Part shown: positions 31,481 through 40,055 of the stretch, one piece after another
How the letters are laid out: every line of letters starts with the position of its first letter
Numbering within the stretch: position 1 is the stretch's first letter
Source of the DNA: Anaerolineae bacterium
GTDB taxonomy: Bacteria; Chloroflexota; Anaerolineae; JAFGEY01
Assembly (NCBI GenBank): GCA_016783145.1
Contig: JADHXD010000021.1
Span: forward strand, 1-43,640
Direction: 5' to 3'
Length of the DNA stretch: 43,640 nt
Position numbers and translations under genes: made by a program
Notes under the pieces: model-generated
The model's database searches: none
Told to the model about the DNA's origin: nothing
Seen by the model: the letters and a program-made list of their open reading frames with translations, nothing else

Positions 31481-32500
31481 GTGAAACCGCGAGAGTACGT
31501 CCTGGAACAGGCCCGTCACCGCGAGACCCACCCCGTGCCCTACTCTCTCGGGTTCGAGGGCGACATCGCCGCGCGCCTGGATGGGTACTATGGCGGAGAC
31601 GGGTGGAGAGCGCGCCTGACGCCCTACCTCGTCACCGTTGGTGGGATCGACACCGTGCAGCAGGAACGCGTCGACGACGCGCACGTGCGCGATGCGTTCG
31701 GAGGGCTCTGGCGCGACGACCGGCGCCCGTGGCACCTGGTGGAGCCTGCCCTGAAGGCACCTTCCTTCTCCGGGTATGCCTTCCCGGGGGCAGAGCGCTT
31801 TCTCGCCAATGTGGAGACCCTCAGGGCCGATGCCATGCGTGCGTGTGCGGACAAAGCCGACAGCTTTCGGATCATCAGCATCGGCTGGGGCCTGTTCGAG
31901 CATAGCTGGCGGATACGCGGGTTCCAGGAAGCGCTGATCGATGCGGCGACCGAGCCTGCGTTCTACGCCGACCTGCTGGATCGCCTCACCGATCTGTTCC
32001 TGTCCTTCGTGACCGTCTGGAAAGACGTACCCGCCGACGCGATCATGTTTGGCGATGACTGGGGCTACCAGCAGGGCGTCATTCTCGGCCCCGACCGTTG
32101 GCGCAAGTTCATCAAGCCTCGCTGGGCCAGGGTCTATGATGCGGTTCACGCCCAAGGCAAGCTGGCAATCAGCCATTCCTGCGGCAGCGTCGTGGACATC
32201 ATGCCCGACATCATCGAGATCGGTCTGGACATCCTCGAGAGCGTGCAGCCTGAGGCACGCGGCATGAACCCGTACGAGCTGAAGCGCAGGTGGGGATCCG
32301 AGATCACCTTCTGGGGATGCCTCGGCAGCCAGAGCACCATCCAGTTCGGATCGCCGCAAGAAATCCGGTCTGAGGTCCAGCGCCTGTGCACAGAGATGGG
32401 TGCCGGCGGCGGCTACATCCTGGCCCCAGCCAAGTCGCTCCAGCCAGGAACGCCGATCGAGAATGCAGCAGCGGTGGTCGAGGCCTTCACCAACCAGTAG
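31481..32500 (+). CDS. UroD/MtaA-superfamily protein (paralogue 2)
   Basis: A 339-residue protein starting at GTG 31481 behind AAGGAGG. UroD-superfamily blocks: GWGLFEHSWRIRGFQE, FGDDWGYQQGVILGPDRWRKFIKPRW, AISHSCGSVVDIMPDIIEIGLDILESVQPEARGM and a C-terminal GGGYILAPAKSLQPGTPIEN. The HSCG motif corresponds to the zinc-binding H-x-C-G of methylcobamide:coenzyme M methyltransferases (MtaA/MtbA), which bona fide uroporphyrinogen decarboxylases lack. A methyltransferase-like role is therefore more likely. A longer frame from 31340 has no ribosome binding site. It lies downstream of glyQS with a 187-base gap and converges with the GH4 gene. Confidence 0.8.
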   Translation: MKPREYVLEQARHRETHPVPYSLGFEGDIAARLDGYYGGDGWRARLTPYLVTVGGIDTVQQERVDDAHVRDAFGGLWRDDRRPWHLVEPALKAPSFSGYAFPGAERFLANVETLRADAMRACADKADSFRIISIGWGLFEHSWRIRGFQEALIDAATEPAFYADLLDRLTDLFLSFVTVWKDVPADAIMFGDDWGYQQGVILGPDRWRKFIKPRWARVYDAVHAQGKLAISHSCGSVVDIMPDIIEIGLDILESVQPEARGMNPYELKRRWGSEITFWGCLGSQSTIQFGSPQEIRSEVQRLCTEMGAGGGYILAPAKSLQPGTPIENAAAVVEAFTNQ

Positions 32501-32518
32501 CTGCGCGACCTGGTTGCA

Positions 32519-33814
32519 TCAGGTGAAGCTGGGCAGGAAATCCTGCTGCAGTTCGAGCATCTCGTCCAGCAGCTTTTCGGCCTCCACGATGCTGTTGACC
32601 ACCGGGTCCAAGAGCAGGGCCTGGAGGAGCAGGTTCTTGGACTTGGTCCGGTAGGCCTCGGTGATGAGCTGCTGGATCGACAACTGCGTGCGAATGTAGG
32701 CCGCCTGTGCCTCCGGGAGCGGGCCAACCGCGATCGGATGGACACCTGCCCCATCGCAGAAAGCAGGCACCTCGACCACGGCAGTCTGTGGCAGGTTCTC
32801 GATGTAGCCTCCCGTGTTCAGGACATTCACCGCGTCGTGCCGGCTCCTCCGGTCGAGCTCGATGTCACAGATGATGGGAGCCGCTATCTCGCCCGAACGT
32901 CCCAGCGCGCGTTCATCGAGCGGCTTCCCTTCGAGGTAAGGCCCCAGCTCAAAGCGTGGCGTGGGCTGAGGCCGGCCTACCGGGCGGCTTTCCAGCCCAT
33001 AGTGCCAGCGGACACCGGTGAACTCGGCACCAAAGCTCACGTATTCCCCAATGTGATCGTCTGATGGGTAGGTGAGCCAGCCAAAGACGTCGATGAGCTT
33101 TTTCCAGAGAGAAGGCGGAAAGCTGTCATCCGCTCGTACTTGATCCAGCAAGCCTGGGAGCAGATCCTGTCCGCTCGTTTTGTCGATCGCCTTGAGGACC
33201 GTGTAAAAGTGGTTGATCCCAGCAGAGGTGACTTCGAGTTGGTCGGTCGGGATCGACAGATAGGCAGAGATGAACTGGATCGCAGAGAACACCCCGTGGC
33301 ACAGTCCTACAGCGCGGACGCGGGTGAGGTGCAGGATGGCGTCCAGGACACGCGCCTCGGGATTGGTAAAGTTGAGCAGGAGCGCGTCGGGGCACAGTCT
33401 CTCGATATCGCGGCAGATGGGGATCACAAGCTCGAGACTGCGCAGAGAGTGGAACAGCGCGCCGGGGCCGCCGTTCTCACCCAGTGGGTGCCGGAACCCG
33501 TGGCTCAGTGGGACCCGGAAGTCCTGCTCCCACAGCTCCCAGCGGCGGATCGATACCGCCGTCAGCACAAAGGACGCCCCGGGCAGGGCCTCGGTGCGGT
33601 TTGTCGTGGCCTGGATCTGTACGTCGCTGCGGACGTGCGCCTTGACCCGCTCGGCGAACTGCCGCATGCTCTCCAGCGCCTCCGCATCGACGTCAACCAG
33701 CCAGATGCTCAGCCCCCGCCCTATCAGTTCTTCCGAACGCAAGAGGTCGACGATCATCCCTCGGCCAAAGGACAGGCTGCCCGCACCGATGATCACGATC
33801 CGCTTCTCACTCAC
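32519..33814 (-). CDS. GH4-family glycosidase (NAD- and metal-dependent)
   Basis: A 431-residue glycoside hydrolase family 4 protein. It has the NAD-binding N-terminus IVIIGAGSLSFGRGM, LLLNFTNPEARV, the metal ligands Cys in VGLCHGVFS and His in SAGINHF, and the C-terminal LDPVVNSIVEAEKLLDEML. GH4 enzymes cleave alpha- or beta-glycosides by transient oxidation at C3, covering alpha-galactosidases, alpha-glucuronidases and 6-phospho-glycosidases. Without a phosphotransferase gene nearby, an unphosphorylated substrate such as a galactoside or glucuronide is more likely. It starts at GTG 33814 after GGAGG, 24 bases downstream of the aldehyde:ferredoxin oxidoreductase gene, so the two share an operon. 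Confidence 0.92.
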   Translation of the reverse strand: MSEKRIVIIGAGSLSFGRGMIVDLLRSEELIGRGLSIWLVDVDAEALESMRQFAERVKAHVRSDVQIQATTNRTEALPGASFVLTAVSIRRWELWEQDFRVPLSHGFRHPLGENGGPGALFHSLRSLELVIPICRDIERLCPDALLLNFTNPEARVLDAILHLTRVRAVGLCHGVFSAIQFISAYLSIPTDQLEVTSAGINHFYTVLKAIDKTSGQDLLPGLLDQVRADDSFPPSLWKKLIDVFGWLTYPSDDHIGEYVSFGAEFTGVRWHYGLESRPVGRPQPTPRFELGPYLEGKPLDERALGRSGEIAAPIICDIELDRRSRHDAVNVLNTGGYIENLPQTAVVEVPAFCDGAGVHPIAVGPLPEAQAAYIRTQLSIQQLITEAYRTKSKNLLLQALLLDPVVNSIVEAEKLLDEMLELQQDFLPSFT

Positions 33815-33838
33815 TGTTTCCTCCTCCTACAGGCCGTT

Positions 33839-35836
33839 CTACCCGCGGTCCGTCCCTGCCGGTCCCGGTGAATGCTCCGCCAGCGACTCAAGTCCATCCG
33901 CGACATCCCCCATCCCCAATTCCTCCAGCTTGGCTCGCGTGGGCCAGCCGGTCGCCGTGTCCCACCCACTCAGTTCATAGTACTTGCTCAGGAGCGGCAG
34001 GAAGCGCTCCCGGTCCAGCATGACCCCATCATCCTTGGCTGGGTACATGAACCCATCGATCGTGGACTCATCGATCTCTCGGTTCCGCCCATGATTCCTG
34101 ACGTCGATGGCTCGGAGTTGATTCCAGATGCGTTCCCCAGCTAGATCGAGCTCCTGCTCGCTGACATCATACCCCGTGCACGCGGAGAGCAGCTTGGACA
34201 TCTGGGCCGTGTCGGCCCCACCATCTTCGATGGACGCGCTGAATACACGGGTGTTCTCATAGTCGCACAGCACCAACGAATCCACGACCATCCCACGATG
34301 GCTGTGCCAGATGGCCGGCAGGGCCTTGGTCTCCGGCGGATCGTAGGTAATGCCCGGGTTGCACACGTCCGGATTCCCATACACCCGGGCACACACGGCG
34401 CGTGCCTTTTCCAGCGGGATCAGGCCACGCCGGGGACCGCTGACGGGCAGATACCACTGCGCGTGTTCGGTCCACTGGTGCGTCGAGTCATTTGCCGGGT
34501 CTCTGGTATCCACACACCACTGCAAGATAGGCGGCAGCCACCACGGCCAGTAGACCGTGCCTCCCGGCCCCCAGTGCCCGCCCCAGTGCTCCGTCTGCCC
34601 GCAGTGTCGCGGATAGATCCGGTCGAGAAGGGGGATGCCCTGCCCACCAAAGAGCCTGTCAGCCGCGTAGCAGGTGCCCTCCGCCAACGCGTCGCCCAAC
34701 TCGCCTTCGCGATAGGCGATCATCCGCACGAGGGTGTGGATGAACTCTGAAGAATAGGGCGCTGTCTCCCGCTGGTACTTGAGGGGAGCGTCGGGCACCG
34801 GGATATCTACGCCGTCCACGCGGTCGATCAGTCCGTGCTGCTTGCACATCTGCAGCCACGGGATCATCCCGAAGGAAATCTCCCAGCCGTTCAAGCCATA
34901 GTCGCTGGTCAGGGCTCGCGCCACCGCGTCGACATCCGGCGAGGTGCCCACATAGCCCCAGCACTGCCGGGCCACGCTGGGCACTGAAACGCCATCGGTC
35001 CCCTGCACGTTCTGGACGATCGGGTGGGCGCACGGCGTCAAGCAGAACCCGCACTTGCGCATGCGGACCGTGGCTCCTCGATGTCCTCTCCCACCTCCCC
35101 TCCTCCCTGAGGCACGTCGCGAGCGAGATCGGCGGGGACGCTGCCCCTCGGTGCTGGCGTGCATGCAGAGGTCAAAGAACGCCCGTGGCCTGGCGATCTG
35201 CACGCCCATCGTCCCCCGCACGGCGATGGCTTTGAGGTTCTTGGACCCCATCACGCCGCCAAAGCCTCCCTGGCCGGCAGCATTGCCCGTTTCCGTCTGT
35301 ATCACTGCGATGCGCGAGAGGCGCTCTCCGGCCTGCCCACAGGAGATGACCCGTGTCCTCGGTCCATGAAGGGCCCTCAGAGCTGTCGTCGTCCCATAGG
35401 TCCCCCTACCCCATAGTTCGCCAGCATCCCTGAGCTCGGCTCGTTCATCGTCGATCCACAGGTAGACCGGCTGCGCCGCGGCCCCCACGATGATCACGCC
35501 GTCATAGCCCGCGTATTTCAACTCTGCACCCCAGTGCCCTCCCATCCCCGAACGGGAAAAGACCGGGGGATGCTGCTGCGGAGCGATGCCCAGCACTTCG
35601 ACGCGTCCGGCTCCTGAGGCCAGGGTCCCGGTCAGAGGACCGGCCATGATGAACAACAGGTTCTCCGCGTCAAAGGCGCCCACCCCCGGAGCAAGCTCCT
35701 GCCAGGCGATGCGAGCGGCAATTCCCGCGCCGCCCACAAACTCGGGTACGTATTCCATCGTCGACATCGTCGACGTCACACCGGCATCCAGATCGACCCT
35801 CAAGATCTTGCCGGTCCAGCCATAGATATCCGCCAT
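33839..35836 (-). CDS. Tungsten-dependent aldehyde:ferredoxin oxidoreductase
   Basis: A 665-residue AOR-family protein that oxidises aldehydes to acids with ferredoxin as acceptor, using tungstopterin and a [4Fe-4S] cluster. Domain 1 begins MADIYGWTGKILRVDL and has the RSGMGGHWGAELKYAGYDG and GNAAGQGGFGGVMGSKNLKAI blocks. The cluster ligands are C-x2-C-x3-C in RKCGFCLTPC plus the late Cys in LVLCDYENTR. An Arg/Gly-rich run just before the first Cys (about 35065-35150) looks like two compensating frameshifts. Length is slightly above the usual 600-620. It heads the AOR-GH4 unit; aldehydes from sugar breakdown are the likely substrates. Confidence 0.92.
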   Translation of the reverse strand: MADIYGWTGKILRVDLDAGVTSTMSTMEYVPEFVGGAGIAARIAWQELAPGVGAFDAENLLFIMAGPLTGTLASGAGRVEVLGIAPQQHPPVFSRSGMGGHWGAELKYAGYDGVIIVGAAAQPVYLWIDDERAELRDAGELWGRGTYGTTTALRALHGPRTRVISCGQAGERLSRIAVIQTETGNAAGQGGFGGVMGSKNLKAIAVRGTMGVQIARPRAFFDLCMHASTEGQRPRRSRSRRASGRRGGGRGHRGATVRMRKCGFCLTPCAHPIVQNVQGTDGVSVPSVARQCWGYVGTSPDVDAVARALTSDYGLNGWEISFGMIPWLQMCKQHGLIDRVDGVDIPVPDAPLKYQRETAPYSSEFIHTLVRMIAYREGELGDALAEGTCYAADRLFGGQGIPLLDRIYPRHCGQTEHWGGHWGPGGTVYWPWWLPPILQWCVDTRDPANDSTHQWTEHAQWYLPVSGPRRGLIPLEKARAVCARVYGNPDVCNPGITYDPPETKALPAIWHSHRGMVVDSLVLCDYENTRVFSASIEDGGADTAQMSKLLSACTGYDVSEQELDLAGERIWNQLRAIDVRNHGRNREIDESTIDGFMYPAKDDGVMLDRERFLPLLSKYYELSGWDTATGWPTRAKLEELGMGDVADGLESLAEHSPGPAGTDRG

Positions 35837-36174
35837 GTCGTCTCCATCTCTCCTCTACGGCAGCAAGTTGAACGTCCCTGGCCCCACCGTACACGTACAC
35901 ACAGCAGCTCCCTGGGCTCAAGCCACTCCTGAACCACTGTGCGCCCTGCTGCGGTGACCCCCCGTGCGGGATGTAAGCATACTACCACTTGGGCGTACAG
36001 TCAAGCCTGACAAGGGCCACAGAGGCAGGGCACTCGGGATGCGCGTGGGAAGAGACGGCTCGCCAGGGGGACACCCTGGCGCTCTGGCGGATTCATCCGA
36101 TCTGTGCTATAGTTTGGCTCGGCGCCGGGCGCGCCGCGTTGGAGACCGAGAGGCAGCTATCGAGGAGGACAGAC
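35837..36174. other. Divergent regulatory region between AOR and the selenoprotein gene
   Basis: A 338-base gap. The minus strand carries TTGACT (36004-35999), 17 bases and TATGCT (35981-35976), a good promoter for the AOR-GH4 operon with a leader of about 130 bases. The plus strand carries the extended -10 at 36105-36113. No gene is visible between them. Confidence 0.55.
36105..36113 (+). promoter_or_regulatory. Extended -10 promoter of the selenoprotein operon
   Basis: TGC-TATAGT (36105-36113), with only a weak -35 (TGGCGG at 36085-36090, 17-base spacing). Leader to GTG 36175 is about 55 bases. Confidence 0.5.
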
Positions 36175-36741
36175 GTGGCAACCACCTTTAGGAATCGGCG
36201 GGATGCGAAGGCTTGGCACGAGCGCCATGGCCCGCTCGCACCCAAGGCCGGTGACCTGGCCCCCGACTTTGAGCTGGGGGACATCAGCGGCCACAGTCGA
36301 GTACGGCTTTCCCAGTTCAGGGGGATGCAGCCGGTCGCCCTTGTCTTTGGGAGCCTTACCTGACCGCCCTTTGTCAAGGGGGCCGTGCGCCTCCAAGACC
36401 TGTACGCCCGCTACAGCCACCAGGTCCAGTTCCTGGTGATCTATATTCGAGAGGCACATTCGACGGATGGCTGGAGCATCCCCAACAGGGTCAAGCTCGC
36501 GGACCCCCAGACCTTGGAGGAGCGTCGGAAAGCCGCCGGGCAGTGCGAGACAGCGCTGGCACACGGGGTCCCGACGCTAGTGGACGAGATGGATGACGCG
36601 GTGATGACCGCCTATGCAGCCTGGCCCGACCGGCTGTACCTGGTCGATACGGAGGGTTGCGTAGCATACGCTGGCGGCCAAGGACCGTTCGGGTTCAAGC
36701 CGGCAGAGCTCGGGAAGGCGATCGACGCTCTGATCGGCTGA
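36175..36741 (+). CDS. Iodothyronine-deiodinase-like selenoprotein (in-frame UGA = Sec63)
   Basis: A 188-residue thioredoxin-fold protein read through an in-frame TGA at 36361-36363. GTG 36175 follows GAGGAGG by six bases. The N-terminal half has the peroxiredoxin-like entry GDLAPDFELGDISG, then VALVFGSLT-U-PPFV. The same frame continues with QVQFLVIYIREAHSTDGW, GVPTLVDEMDD, AAWPDRLYLVD and GPFGFKPAELGKAI, all typical of deiodinases (NFGSCT-U-PSF; IYIEEAHASDGW; PERLYII). The Sec aligns exactly with deiodinase Sec. A SECIS-like hairpin follows at 36373-36399. Bacterial members are thought to be redox or dehalogenating enzymes with unknown substrates. It is co-oriented with a phosphodiesterase and an enolase-family gene. 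Confidence 0.9.
36373..36399 (+). promoter_or_regulatory. Bacterial SECIS element
   Basis: A hairpin beginning nine bases after the UGA: GUC pairs with GAC, a symmetric AA/AA internal loop, GGGGGC pairs with GCCUCC (one G-U), and a CGUGC pentaloop whose first base is 20 nt after the UGA. The distance and the G at the second loop position fit bacterial SelB-binding SECIS elements. It is within the coding sequence, as in all bacterial cases. Confidence 0.8.
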
Positions 36742-36824
36742 GCGCCCGCCCGGATGCCCACAGGCGACGAGGATTTCACGTTTGGACCCGCTCAACTCAG
36801 CCCACCCTACAGAAGGAGCGCACC

Positions 36825-38750
36825 GTGAACAGTCCGGCAAAACGAGCCATCATCGTCGGGTTCGACGGAGCCAGCATGGAGCTGGTGTCCCTGATGGTCG
36901 AGCGTGGCCACATGCCCAATGTCGCCACGCTGCTGGCCGACGGCGTCTACCGGGAGATGCTGGGCGTGTTCCCCACCCTCACGCCTCCCGGCTGGACCAC
37001 GCTGGCGACCGGCGCCTGGCCCGGCACACACGGGATCGTGGACTTTAACATCCGAAAACCCGGCGCCCCCCTGGACGACACGGCGTGGGGCATCGACACG
37101 CGGCTCTGCCAGGCCGAATACCTGTGGAACACCGCCGAGCGTTGCGACAAGATCCCCATCCTGGTCAAGTACGAGATGTCCTGGCCCCCAACGATCACCA
37201 AGGGCATCCAGGTAGAGGGCACGGGGCCGGGCGTGAGCAACCACGCTCAGATCGCGGGTTATCACCTGTTTGCCACCCAGGACTATACCGGGTATGCCAT
37301 CGGCGGCGAAAAGGACACCGAGAAGGTCGATCCGAGCGCGCTGCAGGACGGAGAGGCCATCGACTGGGTCGACGTCAGGCCAGCGCGTGGCTGGCAGAAC
37401 GTGCCGGAGAGCCAGCTTGCGCCGCTCGAGGTGGAGCTGGTCATACGTCCCCTTGCGCGCGGAAGAGCCAACATGCTGCGTGGCACCCAAGGCACGGCCA
37501 AACCCTACTACACGCTTGTGTATGCCCACGAGCACGAAAGGTACGATCGCGTGCTCATCGCACCGGAAAAGGACGCCGCTCAAGCCGTAGCCACGCTGGC
37601 GGTCGGCGCGTGGTCCGGTTGGTGGCAGGACCGCTTTCTCATCGACGGCCGGCCGGTGAGTGGGAACGTACGCTGCAAGCTGATGCGTCTGTCCGCTGAC
37701 GGGCAGTCTCTCGAGCTGTTCTTCCCACAGATCTGGCCCACAGAGGGGTATACGTTTCCCGAACAGATCGCGCACGAGATCAGAGAGCACGTGGGGCCTT
37801 TCCTGCAGAACCCTGCACGCGACGCAATGGGTCTGATCGACGATGATACGTACTTTGAAGTGCTGGACTATCACCTCGAGTGCCTGGCCAATACGGCCCT
37901 ATACCTGATGGAGCACCATCCTTGGGACCTGCTTTTTACCGAGACGCACGCCAGTGACTATGCCAGCCACTTTTACCTCAGGCTGGCTGACCCTATCAGT
38001 GGCGCAGAGCCCGACGTCGTGGCACGCTCCTGGAAGGGCCTGGTGCGCACCTATCAGGCCATGGACCGCTGGGTGGGAAAACTGATGGCCCACATGGACG
38101 GCGAAACACTGTTTGCCATCGTCTCTGACCACGGCGGCACGCCCGACAAGTACCGGCGCGTATCGGTGGAGGAAGCGCTCTGCGCGGCGGGACTGCTGGC
38201 CTACAAAGACAAAGGGACGGCGAGAGAGCCGGCCATAGACTGGTCCAGGACGGCAGCTGCACCGGTCGGCCTGGGAGACGTCTTCCTGAACGTGAAGGGA
38301 AGAGAGCCGGGAGGACTCGTCGAGCCAGAGGATTTCGAGGCCGTACAAAGGCAGGTCATCGATGCCATCCTGGACTACAGGGACCCGGGCACGGGCCAGC
38401 GACCGTTCACACTCGCCCTCACGCGGCGGGATGCCGAGATGCTGAACAATTGGGGCGAGTTAGCAGGGGACGTCGTCTATGCACTGCGACCAGAGTTCGA
38501 CGGCGCACACGGCTACCAATTGCCCACCGCTCGACTGGGCATCGGCGCTCAGCACGCGGTGTGTATCCTCTGTGGCGCAGGAGTGAGAAAAGGCGTGCAT
38601 CTCAAGGGCCAGGTTCGCCAGGTGGATATCGCGCCCACGATCAGCTACCTGATCGGGATCGACGTACCCCGAGATGCCGAGGGCGGCGTGATCTATGAGG
38701 CCCTCGAAGACCCCAATTGGCACCTGACCGAACTCAAGGAGCGGCGGTAG
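36825..38750 (+). CDS. Alkaline-phosphatase-superfamily phosphodiesterase/nucleotide pyrophosphatase
   Basis: A 641-residue type I phosphodiesterase/nucleotide pyrophosphatase-like protein starting at GTG 36825 behind AAGGAG. Metal and nucleophile residues are visible: IIVGFDGAS (Asp), FPTLTPPGWTTLATG (Thr nucleophile region), SDYASHFY, AIVSDHGGTP (Asp-His) and GAHGYQLPTARLGIG (His). There is no signal peptide, so it acts in the cytoplasm, unlike many family members. A long central insertion (about 150-330) is rich in beta segments. It follows the selenoprotein gene by 83 bases and precedes an enolase-family gene by 69. Members cleave phosphodiesters or pyrophosphates or act on sulfate or phosphonate esters; the substrate is open. 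Confidence 0.85.
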   Translation: MNSPAKRAIIVGFDGASMELVSLMVERGHMPNVATLLADGVYREMLGVFPTLTPPGWTTLATGAWPGTHGIVDFNIRKPGAPLDDTAWGIDTRLCQAEYLWNTAERCDKIPILVKYEMSWPPTITKGIQVEGTGPGVSNHAQIAGYHLFATQDYTGYAIGGEKDTEKVDPSALQDGEAIDWVDVRPARGWQNVPESQLAPLEVELVIRPLARGRANMLRGTQGTAKPYYTLVYAHEHERYDRVLIAPEKDAAQAVATLAVGAWSGWWQDRFLIDGRPVSGNVRCKLMRLSADGQSLELFFPQIWPTEGYTFPEQIAHEIREHVGPFLQNPARDAMGLIDDDTYFEVLDYHLECLANTALYLMEHHPWDLLFTETHASDYASHFYLRLADPISGAEPDVVARSWKGLVRTYQAMDRWVGKLMAHMDGETLFAIVSDHGGTPDKYRRVSVEEALCAAGLLAYKDKGTAREPAIDWSRTAAAPVGLGDVFLNVKGREPGGLVEPEDFEAVQRQVIDAILDYRDPGTGQRPFTLALTRRDAEMLNNWGELAGDVVYALRPEFDGAHGYQLPTARLGIGAQHAVCILCGAGVRKGVHLKGQVRQVDIAPTISYLIGIDVPRDAEGGVIYEALEDPNWHLTELKERR

Positions 38751-38819
38751 AGACCACTCCGATCACTCAGCAAAGACAGCCATCACGTAGGCAATCATGC
38801 CAGCGAAAGGAAGGTAGCG

Positions 38820-39902
38820 GTGAAGATCACTGGCGTCAAGATCCATCACATCGAATGGGAGCGCGGGCCGTACCACTGGCGCGACGGCATCATGCCACAG
38901 GGCTCGACAGCGAGGACCTCTCTCCTGCGCATATTGACCGATGAGGGCATCGAGGGCATCTCTCCCCGCGGCGCAGGCGCCAGCATCGAGGAGATCAAGT
39001 GGCAGCTCATCGGCGCCGACCCTCTGGACAGGGAGCGCATCTGGCAGGACTTTTGGCGGAACCTGCGCACCTCCAACCTGGGACTGGCCATTGGCCCCGT
39101 GGACTGCGCCCTCTGGGATCTCGCCGGCAAGGCAAGCCACATGCCCGTTTACAAACTGCTTGGCGCGATGAGAGACCGGGTACCCGCCTATGCCAGCACC
39201 GTCACGCTGGACTCTCTGGACGAATACCGCAAGCTGACCGAGGAGTGCCTGGAAAAGGGATACAAGGCGATCAAGCTGCACGCCTGGGGCAGGCTTGAGC
39301 AGGATGCAGCACTCTGCCGTGCCCTCCGAGAGTGGACGGGGGATGACATCGAGCTGATGTACGATGCCTCCAGCATGTTCAACATCTTTGAGGACGCGGT
39401 ATGGTTTGGCCGGCGGCTGGAGGAACAGGGCTTTCTCTGGTACGAAGAGCCGATGGATCACTTTAACGTGACCGTGCTGGCCCGTTTGGCTGGTGTGCTG
39501 GACATCCCTCTGGCAGTCGCCGAAGCCACACACGGCGGCCCGTGGGATGCCCTGGCCCAGATCAGGGCTGGAGCGGCAGACATCATCCTCACCGGCCCCC
39601 TCGACACGTACAAGGGCGGCTTTACCGGGGTAATGAAAACCGCGCACATCTGCGAGGGGTACGGTATCATGTGCGCGATGCACGGCGGATCGATCGCCTC
39701 ACTGCACGCAGCCTGCGCCATCTATAACACAAAGTACTTTGAGCGGCTGGTGCCCGAGACCTACTATACGCCGCCCGGGATCGTAGACGCGTCCACCGAG
39801 ATCGACGGAGAGGGCTACGCCCAGCCCTGGGATACGCCCGGCCTGGGGATCGAGATAGACTGGGACTGGGTAAACGCGCACACCACCGGCGTCGAGGAGT
39901 AG
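38820..39902 (+). CDS. Enolase-superfamily (MR/MLE) dehydratase or epimerase
   Basis: A 360-residue enolase-superfamily protein starting at GTG 38820 (MKITGVKIHHIEWERGPYHW). Metal ligands: Asp in ELMYDASSMF, Glu in FLWYEEPMDHF, Glu in AVAEATHGG. The second-strand K-x-K base motif appears as KAIKLHAW, and a His (CAMHGGS) is in the position of the opposing acid/base. The third metal-ligand context (EATHGG) differs from the rhamnonate-dehydratase-like gene at 16457, so the substrate differs. It is the last gene of the selenoprotein-phosphodiesterase unit. An aldonate, uronate or glycerol-type sugar acid is likely. Confidence 0.85.
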   Translation: MKITGVKIHHIEWERGPYHWRDGIMPQGSTARTSLLRILTDEGIEGISPRGAGASIEEIKWQLIGADPLDRERIWQDFWRNLRTSNLGLAIGPVDCALWDLAGKASHMPVYKLLGAMRDRVPAYASTVTLDSLDEYRKLTEECLEKGYKAIKLHAWGRLEQDAALCRALREWTGDDIELMYDASSMFNIFEDAVWFGRRLEEQGFLWYEEPMDHFNVTVLARLAGVLDIPLAVAEATHGGPWDALAQIRAGAADIILTGPLDTYKGGFTGVMKTAHICEGYGIMCAMHGGSIASLHAACAIYNTKYFERLVPETYYTPPGIVDASTEIDGEGYAQPWDTPGLGIEIDWDWVNAHTTGVEE

Positions 39903-39914
39903 CGATCTCTCTTC

Positions 39915-39955
39915 TTGCCCCCTTCCCGCTGCGAAAGGGGCTGGGGACGGGGCAA
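39915..39955. repeat. GC-rich intergenic hairpin
   Basis: TTGCCCC (39915-39921) pairs with GGGGCAA (39949-39955), and CCCCTT (39919-39924) with AAGGGG (39935-39940) as an alternative inner stem. It lies after the enolase-family gene and could serve as a terminator or be a dispersed palindrome of this genome. No T-tract is present. Confidence 0.4.
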
Positions 39956-40055
39956 AATGCCGTGGATGTGGATCCTGAGCGCCCTAGCTTGATCCCTATC
40001 GGGCGTGGCTCAGCCCCCCGCCCCCACGGGGAGGCCGGTCGTTTCGGGGCGTCTC

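Noticed and set aside
36361..36363. The TGA as a nonsense mutation making a pseudogene
   Set aside because: The frame is intact on both sides, the position equals deiodinase Sec, the SD and start are good, and a SECIS-like hairpin follows at the right distance.
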